Source of the DNA: Pseudomonas paracarnis
GTDB lineage: Bacteria; Pseudomonadota; Gammaproteobacteria; Pseudomonadales; Pseudomonadaceae
Assembly (NCBI RefSeq): GCF_904063055.1
Contig: NZ_CAJFCN010000013.1
Coordinates: forward strand, 62,001 to 126,000
Direction of reading: 5' to 3'
Length of the DNA stretch: 64,000 nt
Part shown: positions 15,847 through 25,540 of the stretch, in pieces
How positions within the stretch are numbered: the first letter of the stretch is position 1
Layout: each line of letters starts with the position of its first letter
Notes under the pieces: generated by a model
The model's database searches: none
The model's input: only the letters and a program-made list of their open reading frames with translations
What the model was told of the DNA's origin: nothing
Program-made: the position numbers and the translations under genes

Positions 15847-16743
15847 TTACACCGGTTGACGCAACAGCTCAGCCTTGAGCCATTGCGCCAACTGCCCGGC
15901 GCGCCCGTCTGCGGCGCGCTTGGGTAGCCACAACGCCAGGTGCGCCGGGGTTTCACTGAACCCCCACGGCGCCACCAGGCGACCCGCTCGCAGGTCCTCT
16001 GCCACCAGCGGTTCTGGCGCAATTGCCACTCCCAAGCCGGCAACCGCCGCTTCCAGTAAATAATACAAATGCTCAAACCCCTGGCCGAGCTTCAGCGCAC
16101 CGGGTTCGATGCCGTGTTGCCGTGCCCAACTGGGCCAGGCTTGCGGCCTTGACGTGGTGTGAAGCAAGGGTTGCTCCAGCAGTTCCGACGCTGGGGCCTG
16201 ACGCAGGTGTTCAAAACCGGCGAAGCGGGGGCTCAAGACCGGGCCGATACGCTCGCTGGCCAGTTCATACACTTGCATGTCCGCCGGCCAAGGCGGCTCA
16301 GCGAATACCAGCAGGGCATCCAGCCCCGGACGGCGCGGGTCCAGATCGCCTTCGCCCGCCGACAGGTGCAGGCGTAAATCCGGCAAGTCGGCATTCAACC
16401 GCCCCAGCCGAGGGATAAACCAACGCGCCAGCAAGCTGCCTGAACAGCCAAGAACGAAGGGCGCATCAGCGCCGCGTTGGGTGAGTTCGGCGCACACGTC
16501 GCGCAACCGCTCAAAAGCCTCGCTGCTGGCATCTCGTAGCCTGACGCCAGCATCTGTGAGTTTAAGGCCGCGCCCATCCTTGACGAACAGGCTCACGCCC
16601 AAATGCTCCTCCAGTACTTTCAACTGCCGGCTGACCGCACCGTGGGTCACGTGCAATAGCTGTGCAGCCTGGCTGACGCTGTTAAGGCGAGCAGTGGCTT
16701 CAAAAGCGCGCAGGGCATTAAGGGGCGGGAGATCACGACTCAT
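15847..16743 (-). CDS. trpI: LysR-type activator of trpBA
   Basis: A 298-residue LysR-type regulator. The N-terminal helix-turn-helix covers about residues 20-60 (SVSQAAQLLHVTHGAVSRQLK), followed by the effector domain. It is divergent from trpB with 108 bases between, the classic Pseudomonas arrangement in which TrpI activates trpBA when indole-3-glycerol phosphate accumulates. The identity rests on that position and on the family match. Its own start ATG 16743 lies in the same control region, so it should repress itself as LysR proteins do. Confidence 0.93.
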   Translation of the reverse strand: MSRDLPPLNALRAFEATARLNSVSQAAQLLHVTHGAVSRQLKVLEEHLGVSLFVKDGRGLKLTDAGVRLRDASSEAFERLRDVCAELTQRGADAPFVLGCSGSLLARWFIPRLGRLNADLPDLRLHLSAGEGDLDPRRPGLDALLVFAEPPWPADMQVYELASERIGPVLSPRFAGFEHLRQAPASELLEQPLLHTTSRPQAWPSWARQHGIEPGALKLGQGFEHLYYLLEAAVAGLGVAIAPEPLVAEDLRAGRLVAPWGFSETPAHLALWLPKRAADGRAGQLAQWLKAELLRQPV

Positions 16744-16851
16744 CTGTGAGTTTTCCTGACAGGTTACGGCGATCTTATCGGTTTTCAGGCCAGGGCGTCA
16801 CGAGTAGAGTGACCGCCATTGCCTTTAAACACATTTTTCCTGGAGCGTCCC
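16744..16851. promoter_or_regulatory. trpI-trpBA divergent control region
   Basis: These 108 bases separate the divergent trpI and trpB start codons and must hold both promoters and the TrpI sites. A short inverted repeat GTCAC-N7-GTGAC is at 16797-16813, and a second, GAT-N3-ATC, at 16771-16779. Which of these TrpI contacts cannot be decided by eye. Confidence 0.6.
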
Positions 16852-18077
<1,226 letters not shown>

Positions 18078-18078
<1 letters not shown>

Positions 18079-18887
18079 TGAGCCGCCTGCAAACGCGCTT
18101 TGCGCAACTTAAAGAACAAAACCGCGCCGCCCTGGTGACCTTCGTCACCGCTGGCGACCCCGGCTATGACACCTCGCTGGCGATCCTCAAGGGCTTGCCG
18201 GCCGCTGGCGCCGACGTGATCGAACTGGGCATGCCCTTCACCGACCCGATGGCCGACGGCCCGGCCATTCAACTGGCCAATATCCGCGCGCTGGCCGCCA
18301 AACAGAACCTGTTGAAAACCCTGCAGATGGTTCGCGAGTTCCGCCAGGACAACAACGACACGCCGCTGGTGTTGATGGGCTATTTCAACCCGATCCATAA
18401 ATATGGCGTGTCGCAGTTCATTGCCGATGCCAAGGCAGCTGGCGTCGACGGCCTGATCGTGGTGGACATGCCCCCCGAGCACAACGGCGAGCTGTGCGAC
18501 CCGGCCCAGGCCGCAGGCATCGACTTTATCCGCCTGACCACGCCGACCACCGATGATGTGCGCCTGCCTACTGTGCTCAATGGCAGCTCCGGGTTTGTGT
18601 ATTACGTGTCGGTCGCCGGTGTTACCGGGGCGGGCGCCGCCACTCTGGAACACGTCGAAGAAGCCGTGACCCGCCTGCGCCGTCATACCGACCTGCCGAT
18701 CAGCATCGGCTTTGGTATCCGCACACCGGACCAGGCAGCGGCCATCGCACGCCTGGCAGACGGGGTGGTAGTGGGTTCGGCGCTGATCGATCACATCGCC
18801 ACGGCCAAGAACGACCAGCAAGCCATTGATGGCGTACTGACCCTGTGCGCGGCGCTGTCGGAAGGTGTTCGCAACGCACGCAAGTAA
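18078..18887 (+). CDS. trpA: Tryptophan synthase alpha chain
   Basis: The alpha subunit (269 aa) splits indole-3-glycerol phosphate into indole, which is channelled to TrpB, and glyceraldehyde 3-phosphate. The catalytic acids E49 (DVIELGMPF) and D60 (PMADGP) are present. The TIM-barrel phosphate loop region GFGIRTPDQA and the end GSALIDHIA are intact. The start overlaps the trpB stop by one base. A strong terminator follows. Confidence 0.98.
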
Positions 18888-18923
18888 ACTGCACAACGAC
18901 CGCAGCTCATACGCTAGGCTTCA

Positions 18924-18957
18924 AAGGAGGTGGGCATGTCGCCCACCTCCTTTTTTA
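18924..18957 (+). terminator. Rho-independent terminator of trpBA
   Basis: Perfect 10-base arms (GGAGGTGGGC / GCCCACCTCC) with a five-base loop, followed by six T residues, 37 bases after the trpA stop. Confidence 0.93.
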
Positions 18958-19071
18958 TCGCACTTCGTGCCCTTTGCCGTCTAACCACCTTCGCAAGTCC
19001 TGCAGTCCTTGCCCCTCGGTCGTTAAGTTAGCCGCATCAGAAGTCATTCTTGTCTCTTTAAGGAGTACATC

Positions 19072-20730
19072 ATGGCATTTGATCTCGTCACGGTTTCAGA
19101 CCGTCGTCACTCAGCCCTACAAAAAGGCTTCAACCTGCGCTGGCCCTTGGGAAACGTGCAGGGCCAGTCGTCGACCAAGGGCGCCAATCTGATTTACCTG
19201 TGCCGCAGCCCGCAAGACATCATGGACGCCGCCGCCCAGGCATTGGCCCTGCCCAATGGGCGCATCACCGTACGCAGCGGCGGTCATTGCTACGAAGGGT
19301 TTGTCGCCAACAAGATGCCCGACAGCCCGCATGAGGTGCTATCGATCCTGGATATCAGCGCGCTGAACCGAGTGGTCTACGATGCCAGCGGCCAGATCGG
19401 TTCCGAGCTGAATCCCACGCAGCCCTTTCGCTACCGCTTTCGCCTCGAGGCCGGCAGCCAGGCCTGGGACAGCTATAGCGCGTTGTACAAGCAAGCCAAC
19501 AAGACCCTGCCCGGCGGCTCATGTTACTCAGTGGGCCTGGGCGGGCACATTTGTGGTGGCGGCTACGGGCTGCTGTCGCGCAAGTATGGACTGGTGTGTG
19601 ACTGGCTCAGCGGGGTCGATATCCTGGTGCCTGACAGCCAAGGCAAAGGGCTCGAACCGCGCCATGTCAGCCGGGACAGCACGCAACAGGACGAATTGGA
19701 CCTGTTCGCCGCCTGCTGCGGTGCGGGGGGTGGGCAATTCGGCATTATCACCAGCTATTACTTCGAAGACCTGCCACCGGCCCCCAAAGAAGTACTGTGG
19801 CTGGTGTTGGAATGGGATTGGTCAGTACTGACCCAGGATGCACTGAACAATCTGCTGGCGGCTTACCAGCTATGGTTTGCCAGCCATCAGAACAACCCGG
19901 ACACCTGGGGCCTGGCGACCAAACTGGAAATGCGCCACGAGCACACAGGCAATATCACCCTGGGCATCCATTATGTGGACAAGGAGGGTGAGCTGAACGA
20001 CCTTGCGCCCTTCGATGATTTTGTCGACAAGATGCTCACGGCCATCGGCTTACCTGCCACCGAGTCGCTGGTGCCGTTTCATGTGGTCCATTTGCCGCCT
20101 GGCACAGCCGGCGGGCGCCCCATCGACTCAGTGTCATCCGCCCAGGCTGCGGCGCGGCGCCTGGATTGGCTGGCGTGCCAGCAAACATTGAATGGTTCGG
20201 GAGACAATCAGCGTGGGCGCTACAAATCGGCCTATCAGAAAGGTGGATTCAGCCCTCACGTATTAGAGGCCATCTGGCGGGCCTTGACCTGGCCAGACCC
20301 AGACAACCACCTGACACAAAGCCTGATCCAGATCCAGTCCTTCGGCGGCCAGATCAACGCCGCCAGTGCGCCCGTACGCAAGGAGTCGTCGGCCGCCCAG
20401 CGGTCGTCCTTCCTCAAGTGGCAACCCCAATGTTACTGGCACGGCGACAGCGCCGCTGCGGACCAAGTCCATGCTGACTGGATCCGGGGGCTGTACTTCA
20501 ACGCGTTTGCCGACGCTCAAGGCGTGCCGCTCAACGATGCGTTCGAAGGCTGCTACATCAATTATCCCGACCTTGACATGACTTACAAAGGAGGTAACCC
20601 GGCCAACGGCAAAAACCCCCAGTGGTACAAAATCTTCTTTCCCGATCTGATGATCGAAAGCCGCTTGCGCCGTACCAAGCAGCGCTGGGACCCGCACAAT
20701 ATATTTCGCAACGAGATGTCGGTGCCGTAG
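19072..20730 (+). CDS. Berberine-bridge-type FAD oxidase, bicovalent flavin
   Basis: A 552-residue flavoprotein of the PCMH/BBE class. The FAD-binding domain carries both attachment residues of a bicovalent flavin: H72 in VRSGGHCYEG and C161 in GLGGHICGGGYGLL. The C-terminal BBE segment has YINYPDLD, then WYKIFFPDLM and WDPHNIF near the end. Relatives oxidise sugars, oligosaccharides or alkaloid-like compounds with O2 or other acceptors; the substrate here is unknown. No signal peptide is seen. The gene is monocistronic, set between two terminators. ATG 19072 follows AAGGAG. It is not part of the otherwise syntenic trp region, so it looks like an accessory gene. Confidence 0.83.
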   Translation: MAFDLVTVSDRRHSALQKGFNLRWPLGNVQGQSSTKGANLIYLCRSPQDIMDAAAQALALPNGRITVRSGGHCYEGFVANKMPDSPHEVLSILDISALNRVVYDASGQIGSELNPTQPFRYRFRLEAGSQAWDSYSALYKQANKTLPGGSCYSVGLGGHICGGGYGLLSRKYGLVCDWLSGVDILVPDSQGKGLEPRHVSRDSTQQDELDLFAACCGAGGGQFGIITSYYFEDLPPAPKEVLWLVLEWDWSVLTQDALNNLLAAYQLWFASHQNNPDTWGLATKLEMRHEHTGNITLGIHYVDKEGELNDLAPFDDFVDKMLTAIGLPATESLVPFHVVHLPPGTAGGRPIDSVSSAQAAARRLDWLACQQTLNGSGDNQRGRYKSAYQKGGFSPHVLEAIWRALTWPDPDNHLTQSLIQIQSFGGQINAASAPVRKESSAAQRSSFLKWQPQCYWHGDSAAADQVHADWIRGLYFNAFADAQGVPLNDAFEGCYINYPDLDMTYKGGNPANGKNPQWYKIFFPDLMIESRLRRTKQRWDPHNIFRNEMSVP

Positions 20731-20731
20731 A

Positions 20732-20765
20732 ACAAAAAAAGGCGACCCGAAGGTCGCCCTTTTTA
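20732..20765. terminator. Bidirectional Rho-independent terminator
   Basis: A stem GGCGACC / GGTCGCC with a short loop, flanked by an A-run and a T-run. It lies between the rightward oxidase gene and the leftward transporter gene, and its right end overlaps the transporter stop codon. Confidence 0.9.
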
Positions 20766-22067
20766 CAGCTCGATCCGCTCGACTTTGCCGACCAGCAATA
20801 TGTAGGAAAGCGCACCGAGCAACGCCAAGACCGCGATATAGGTGATGGCCGGCGCAAACGATGAGCCACTGGCCAGAAAGCCAATCACGATAGGTGTGGC
20901 AATCGCCGCCAGGTTGCCAATGAAGTTGAACACCCCGCCGGTCAGCCCCAGCAGACGGGCAGGCGCCAAGGTCGACACCAACGACCAGGTGATCGACGCC
21001 AGGCCATTGCCGAAAAACGCCACCGCCAGAAACGCGATGACCCACCCCGTCGATTCCACGTAGTTGGCCCCGATGATCGCCGTGGAAATCAGCAGCCCGC
21101 TGATGATCGGTAACTTGCGCGCAAAGCCCACTGACGCCCCACGCCGAATCAGCCAATCGGAAAACACCCCCGAACACAGCACGCCCACAAACGCGGCCAG
21201 GAACGGCAAGGAGGCCAGCAAGCCAGACTGGATAAAGTCCATGCCGCGATATTTCACCAGGTACGTCGGGAACCAGGTCAGGAAGAACCACAGCGTGGAG
21301 TTCAGGCAAAACTGGCCCAGGTAGATGCCCCACAGCTTGCGCTTGCTCAGCACGATGCCGAGGTCGGTCCAACTGAAGGGTGCCTTGACGGTTTTAGCCT
21401 GCATGTCCACCAGCCCGCCACCGTCGCGGATCAGTTGGACTTCGGCTTCGTTGACGCCTTTGAAATCCTTGGGCTCGCGGTACACCGCGTACCAGATCGC
21501 CGCCCACAGGATGCCGACGCCCCCGGTCACCACAAACACCATGTGCCAGCCGTACTGGTGCTGCAGCCACGCCAGTACCGGAGTGAGGAACGCCAGGCCG
21601 ACGAATTGCCCGGAGGTATAGACGCCGATAGCCGTGGCACGCTCGCGCTCGGGAAACCAGGTGGTGACCACACGGCTGTTGATGGGATAGGCCGGCGCCT
21701 CCAACGCGCCCACGGCCATGCGCAGCACGAACAGCGCGATAAAGCTGGCGGCGAAACCTAGCATCACGGTGGCAATCGACCACAGCAGCAGGGCGGCCGT
21801 GTAGAGAATGCGCGGCGGCACCCGATCTACCAGCCAGCCACCCGGGATTTGCATGGCCGCGTACGTCCAGCCGAAGGCAGAGAAAATCAGCCCGACTTGC
21901 ACCGGGTCGATCCCCAGCTCGCTGGTCAGCGCGGGCGCGGCAATCGACAGGTTGCTACGGTCGAGGTAGTTGATGACCACGGTGATGAACAGCAGCACCA
22001 TGATGAAAAAGCGCTTTCTGCTAGGCGTGACTAAAGAAGCCTGCCCGGTGAGGGATTCAGGGTGCAT
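20763..22067 (-). CDS. MFS transporter, probable D-galactonate permease
   Basis: A 434-residue major facilitator protein with about twelve membrane segments. It has the loop motif GWLVDRVPPRILY and the anion:cation symporter signature region NYLDRSNLSIAAPAL at the start of the membrane part. I start at ATG 22067, after AGAGG; the upstream extension of the open frame is encoded by a REP pair. As the last gene of the dgo cluster it should import D-galactonate with protons, as E. coli DgoT does. A REP pair separates it from dgoD, so its expression may be lower or separate. Confidence 0.85.
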   Translation of the reverse strand: MHPESLTGQASLVTPSRKRFFIMVLLFITVVINYLDRSNLSIAAPALTSELGIDPVQVGLIFSAFGWTYAAMQIPGGWLVDRVPPRILYTAALLLWSIATVMLGFAASFIALFVLRMAVGALEAPAYPINSRVVTTWFPERERATAIGVYTSGQFVGLAFLTPVLAWLQHQYGWHMVFVVTGGVGILWAAIWYAVYREPKDFKGVNEAEVQLIRDGGGLVDMQAKTVKAPFSWTDLGIVLSKRKLWGIYLGQFCLNSTLWFFLTWFPTYLVKYRGMDFIQSGLLASLPFLAAFVGVLCSGVFSDWLIRRGASVGFARKLPIISGLLISTAIIGANYVESTGWVIAFLAVAFFGNGLASITWSLVSTLAPARLLGLTGGVFNFIGNLAAIATPIVIGFLASGSSFAPAITYIAVLALLGALSYILLVGKVERIEL

Positions 22068-22112
22068 GGGGGTGCCTCTTTTTATATTTGTTGAGGAAGG
22101 AACGCGCTCAAT

Positions 22113-22199
22113 GTGGGAGCTGGCTTGCCTGCGATGGCGGCATGAATGGCACCGCTGCGGTGACTGGCCCACCGCCATCGCAGGCAAGCCAGCTCCCAC
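22113..22199. repeat. REP pair, GAGCTGGCTTGCCTGCGATGG type
   Basis: Two inverted copies of a 27-base repeat flank about 35 bases, head-to-head (outer ends GTGGGAGC / GCTCCCAC). It lies between dgoD and the transporter gene. Confidence 0.9.
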
Positions 22200-22228
22200 A
22201 TTTTTAGCGCGTTTCAATCAAGTGGAAA

Positions 22229-23377
22229 TCACCACTCGGCAAAGCTGCCATCGGCATGGCGCCAGATCGGATTGCGCCAGCGATGGCCGATGGCCGCGCG
22301 CTCAACCACATACTCCTCGTTGATCTCAATGCCCAGACCTGGGCCGTTGGGGATCTTCACAAAGCCCTGGTCATAGTCGAATACGCCTGGATCACGCACA
22401 TAGTCGAGCAGATCGTTGCTTTCGTTGTAGTGAATACCCAGGCTCTGCTCCTGAATAAACGCGTTGTAGCAAACCGCATCCAGTTGCAGGCATGCCGCCA
22501 AGGCAATCGGGCCCAGCGGGCAGTGCAGGGCCAAGGCCACGTCGTAGGCTTCGGCCATGTTGGCGATCTTGCGGGTTTCGGTAATCCCACCGGCGTGGGA
22601 GGCGTCCGGCTGAATGATGTCGACGTAGCCTTCGCTGAGCACCCGCTTGAAATCCCAGCGCGAGAACAGGCGCTCGCCCAGGGCGATCGGCGTACTGGTC
22701 AGCGGCGCCAGTTCTTTCAGTGCTTCGTAGTTTTCGCTCAGCACCGGCTCTTCAATGAACATCAGTTTGTATGGGTCGAGCTCTTTCATCAGCACCTTGG
22801 CCATCGGCTTGTGCACGCGGCCATGGAAGTCGACGCCGATACCCACGTTAGGGCCGACCGCATCGCGCACGGCAGCGACGTTGGCCAGGGCCAGGTCGAC
22901 TTTTTCGAAGCTGTCGACGAACTGCAATTCTTCGGTGCCGTTCATTTTTACCGCCGTGAAGCCACGCGCTACGGCCTCTTTGGCAGCACGGGCGGTGTCG
23001 GCGGGGCGGTCACCGCCGATCCATGAGTACACGCGAATTTTGTCACGCACCTGGCCGCCCAGCAGATCGCTGACCGACACACCGAGGGCTTTGCCCTTGA
23101 TGTCCCACAACGCTTGGTCGATACCGGCGAGGGCGCTCATGTGCACCGCGCCGCCTCGGTAGAAGCCGCCGCGATAGAGCACGGTCCAGATATCTTCGAT
23201 ATTGCGTGGGTCTTTGCCGATCAGGTAGTCGGACAGTTCTTCGACGGCGGCGGCCACCGTGTGAGCGCGGCCCTCGACCACCGGCTCGCCCCAGCCGGTC
23301 ACACCCTGGTCGGTTTCGACCTTGAGGAAGCACCAGCGCGGCGGAACGATAAAGGTCGTCAGTTTGGTGATTTTCAT
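22229..23377 (-). CDS. dgoD: D-galactonate dehydratase
   Basis: A 382-residue enolase-superfamily enzyme that dehydrates D-galactonate to 2-keto-3-deoxygalactonate. All catalytic residues known for the E. coli enzyme are at the same numbers: metal ligands D183, E209 and E235, and the acid/base histidines H185 and H285. This makes the call very specific. The gene follows dgoA in the leftward operon with 48 bases between, and precedes the transporter. Confidence 0.96.
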   Translation of the reverse strand: MKITKLTTFIVPPRWCFLKVETDQGVTGWGEPVVEGRAHTVAAAVEELSDYLIGKDPRNIEDIWTVLYRGGFYRGGAVHMSALAGIDQALWDIKGKALGVSVSDLLGGQVRDKIRVYSWIGGDRPADTARAAKEAVARGFTAVKMNGTEELQFVDSFEKVDLALANVAAVRDAVGPNVGIGVDFHGRVHKPMAKVLMKELDPYKLMFIEEPVLSENYEALKELAPLTSTPIALGERLFSRWDFKRVLSEGYVDIIQPDASHAGGITETRKIANMAEAYDVALALHCPLGPIALAACLQLDAVCYNAFIQEQSLGIHYNESNDLLDYVRDPGVFDYDQGFVKIPNGPGLGIEINEEYVVERAAIGHRWRNPIWRHADGSFAEW

Positions 23378-23425
23378 CTCTTGTCTCTCTTATAGATGCA
23401 GCGCCTGTGGGCGCGGAATATGCTC

Positions 23426-24046
23426 TCAGCCGAGGGCTTTCCAGGCGGCGACATAAGCCTGGGCACGGCTCGCAACCTGATCCACTGTCATGCCCGGCTT
23501 GAACAGCCCGGAACCCAATCCGAAGCCCTTGGCGCCGGCGTCGGTAAACACCTGCATGTTGTCCGGGGTGATGCCGCCCACCGGCAGCAGCAATGTGCCC
23601 GCCGGCAATACCGCCAGCCATGCCTTGATCACTGAAGGGCCCATCTGCTCGGCCGGGAACAGCTTCAACACATCGGCGCCTTCGGCCAGTGCGGCAAAGG
23701 CTTCGGTAGGCGTGGCTACCCCAGGCGACAAGTACAGGCCCGCCGCTTTGGCGGCACGCAGCACCTTGGCATCGCTGTGGGGCATGACGATCACCTGGCC
23801 TCCGGCGGCCTTGACCTGTTCGACCTGCTCAGGCGTCAACACCGTGCCGGCACCGATCAGGCAATCGGCGGGCAAGCTGTCGCGCAGGATGCGGATGCTG
23901 GTGTAAGGGTCTGGCGAGTTGAGCGGCACTTCGATCACGCGAAACCCCGCGTCGTACAGCACCTGGCCGACCGCCTGGGCTTCGTCGGGGCGTAGGCCGC
24001 GCAGGATGGCGATCAAACCGTTTTGTGCGAGTGCTTGCTTGAGCAT
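23426..24046 (-). CDS. dgoA: 2-dehydro-3-deoxy-6-phosphogalactonate aldolase
   Basis: A 206-residue class I aldolase of the KDPG/KDPGal family that cleaves the phosphorylated sugar acid to pyruvate and glyceraldehyde 3-phosphate. The Schiff-base lysine is K128 in ADVLKLFPAE, and E39 is the conserved general acid region. I start at ATG 24046, one base after the dgoK stop codon; the open frame reaching 24247 overlaps dgoK and is not used. Neighbours make KDPGal the likely substrate over KDPG. Confidence 0.95.
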   Translation of the reverse strand: MLKQALAQNGLIAILRGLRPDEAQAVGQVLYDAGFRVIEVPLNSPDPYTSIRILRDSLPADCLIGAGTVLTPEQVEQVKAAGGQVIVMPHSDAKVLRAAKAAGLYLSPGVATPTEAFAALAEGADVLKLFPAEQMGPSVIKAWLAVLPAGTLLLPVGGITPDNMQVFTDAGAKGFGLGSGLFKPGMTVDQVASRAQAYVAAWKALG

Positions 24047-24047
24047 G

Positions 24048-25007
24048 TCAGGCCTCCAGTACAGGTCGAATGAGCCCGGCGGCTTGCGCCAGTTGCCACA
24101 GGCCACGCTCAGTGGCTTCTTGCGCCAGGCTGACGTGGGCAAATCCGCAAAGGGCGAGGGCGCGTTGATAGCGGGCGCAAAGTGCAGCAGCGCCGACCAG
24201 GATGATCGGCTGATGTTTGGCCGAATCTGGCAAGCCGGCGAGCTCATGGCCGATGAGCAGGCCAGACAGGTAATCGGGTTGCTGGTCGGGCGCCAGCTGC
24301 GCGGTCAGCCCAAGGGTACGGGCACTGAACAGGGTCGAAAGTACGCCACGCTGACCATCGTTGGACAGCGCCACGCGCACGCCTCGATCAAACGCCTCGG
24401 CCTGGAACTGCTCGCTCGCCTGCTGGGTACGCCCCAGGATGCTGTGCTTGCTCAACACCGCAAACACTTCGCCAGTCATGAAGGTATCGAAATGGGTAAT
24501 GCGGCCTTCCACCACCTCGACCCATTTGGAATGGCTGCCGGGCAGGCCGATCAACACCTGGGGCCCTAGCCCTTGCAGTACGCCGAGCACTTGGGTTTCT
24601 TCGCCACGCATGACATTAGGCAGACCCACTTGCTCGATCACCCCCGGCACGATATGCACCTGCACCCCGCGCAGGCTGCGTATGCCATGCAACGCCTGGC
24701 CGAGACTGGCGACATCCACGGGCGTGCTGCGATAGGCCGCCTCGCTCCAACCCTGTGCGCTGCCGACCATGCCGCAAGCGATCACCGGCAGCTCGGGCTG
24801 GGCATCAAGCCAATCGCCACAGGCGCTATCGAACGCCAGTTCAAAGCCATCGGTGCACAGCACACCGGCTATTTCCCGGGACGCTGTGGGCAAATGCATG
24901 ATGCCCGTAGCCAGCGAGCGCTGTTCCAGCACAACCCCCGCGGGGCCGAGTTTGTAAGCACGAAGGGAGCTGGTCCCCCAATCGAGCGCGATCAATTGCG
25001 CCTGCAT
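24048..25007 (-). CDS. dgoK: 2-dehydro-3-deoxygalactonokinase
   Basis: A 319-residue kinase that phosphorylates 2-keto-3-deoxygalactonate at C6. The N-terminal phosphate motif IALDWGTSSLRAY and the later GLPGSHSKWV motif are characteristic of the DgoK family. It is the first gene of the dgoK-dgoA-dgoD-transporter operon. Its promoter must lie in the AT-rich 176 bases upstream. No regulator of the usual GntR (DgoR) type is encoded next to it. Confidence 0.94.
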   Translation of the reverse strand: MQAQLIALDWGTSSLRAYKLGPAGVVLEQRSLATGIMHLPTASREIAGVLCTDGFELAFDSACGDWLDAQPELPVIACGMVGSAQGWSEAAYRSTPVDVASLGQALHGIRSLRGVQVHIVPGVIEQVGLPNVMRGEETQVLGVLQGLGPQVLIGLPGSHSKWVEVVEGRITHFDTFMTGEVFAVLSKHSILGRTQQASEQFQAEAFDRGVRVALSNDGQRGVLSTLFSARTLGLTAQLAPDQQPDYLSGLLIGHELAGLPDSAKHQPIILVGAAALCARYQRALALCGFAHVSLAQEATERGLWQLAQAAGLIRPVLEA

Positions 25008-25183
25008 CGCTTCACCTGAAATGAGTGGGTGCTGAAAAAAGCAGATGGGCGAATATAAACCTAGGGCGCGGAATATCTCAATATATAAATATCAATCCCA
25101 TATAATGAGACAAGACAAGATTAATTCTACAACTCATCCTGTTTTTACTTAGGGAAAGACGCAGGATTATCGGGTAGGAAAGG
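25008..25183 (-). promoter_or_regulatory. Probable dgo operon promoter region (AT-rich)
   Basis: These bases separate dgoK from the upstream dioxygenase gene and are much richer in A/T than their surroundings, especially 25075-25140. A leftward promoter is expected here, and several AT-rich hexamers could serve as -10 elements, but I cannot choose one. No perfect operator palindrome was found. Confidence 0.45.
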
Positions 25184-25510
25184 CTAAAAAATAGACAGGT
25201 CCAGTTCGCGCATCGCACCCATCCAGATGGCGTAATCGGTGTGGTCCTTGAGGTCGTCACCGGTTTCAGGGTGCAGGAACACCACCAGACCATTGCGATG
25301 CAGCGCCAGCCACGGCAACACCACGCCGATATATTCCGGCTCGAACGCCAACTGGCAACTCCAATCCGGGTGCGGGCCCACGGGCCGCTCGTGCACGCGG
25401 CCCATGCGCAGCGGGAACAACTTGGCGGCGTCTTCACAGAGCGTGCGCGCCTGCTCGATCGTGCTGGCATCGAAGTAGATATGGGCGTGGTAGCCCTTGA
25501 TACGTTGCAT
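25184..25510 (-). CDS. DOPA 4,5-dioxygenase family protein
   Basis: A 108-residue protein of the DOPA 4,5-extradiol dioxygenase family. The N-terminal motif IKGYHAHIYFD holds H8 and H10, and GPHPDWSCQL and LVVFLHPET carry further conserved histidines, the probable iron ligands. Bacterial members are poorly characterised; the family is named for betalain-forming fungal and plant enzymes. ATG 25510 has GGAG eight bases upstream, better than the GTG at 25528. Only 30 bases separate it from the LysR gene upstream on the same strand, so the two may be co-transcribed, though a metabolic link to choline sulfate is not obvious. Confidence 0.85.
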   Translation of the reverse strand: MQRIKGYHAHIYFDASTIEQARTLCEDAAKLFPLRMGRVHERPVGPHPDWSCQLAFEPEYIGVVLPWLALHRNGLVVFLHPETGDDLKDHTDYAIWMGAMRELDLSIF

Positions 25511-25540
25511 GGCAGACTCCGGTTCCACTGTGCGCCGATC

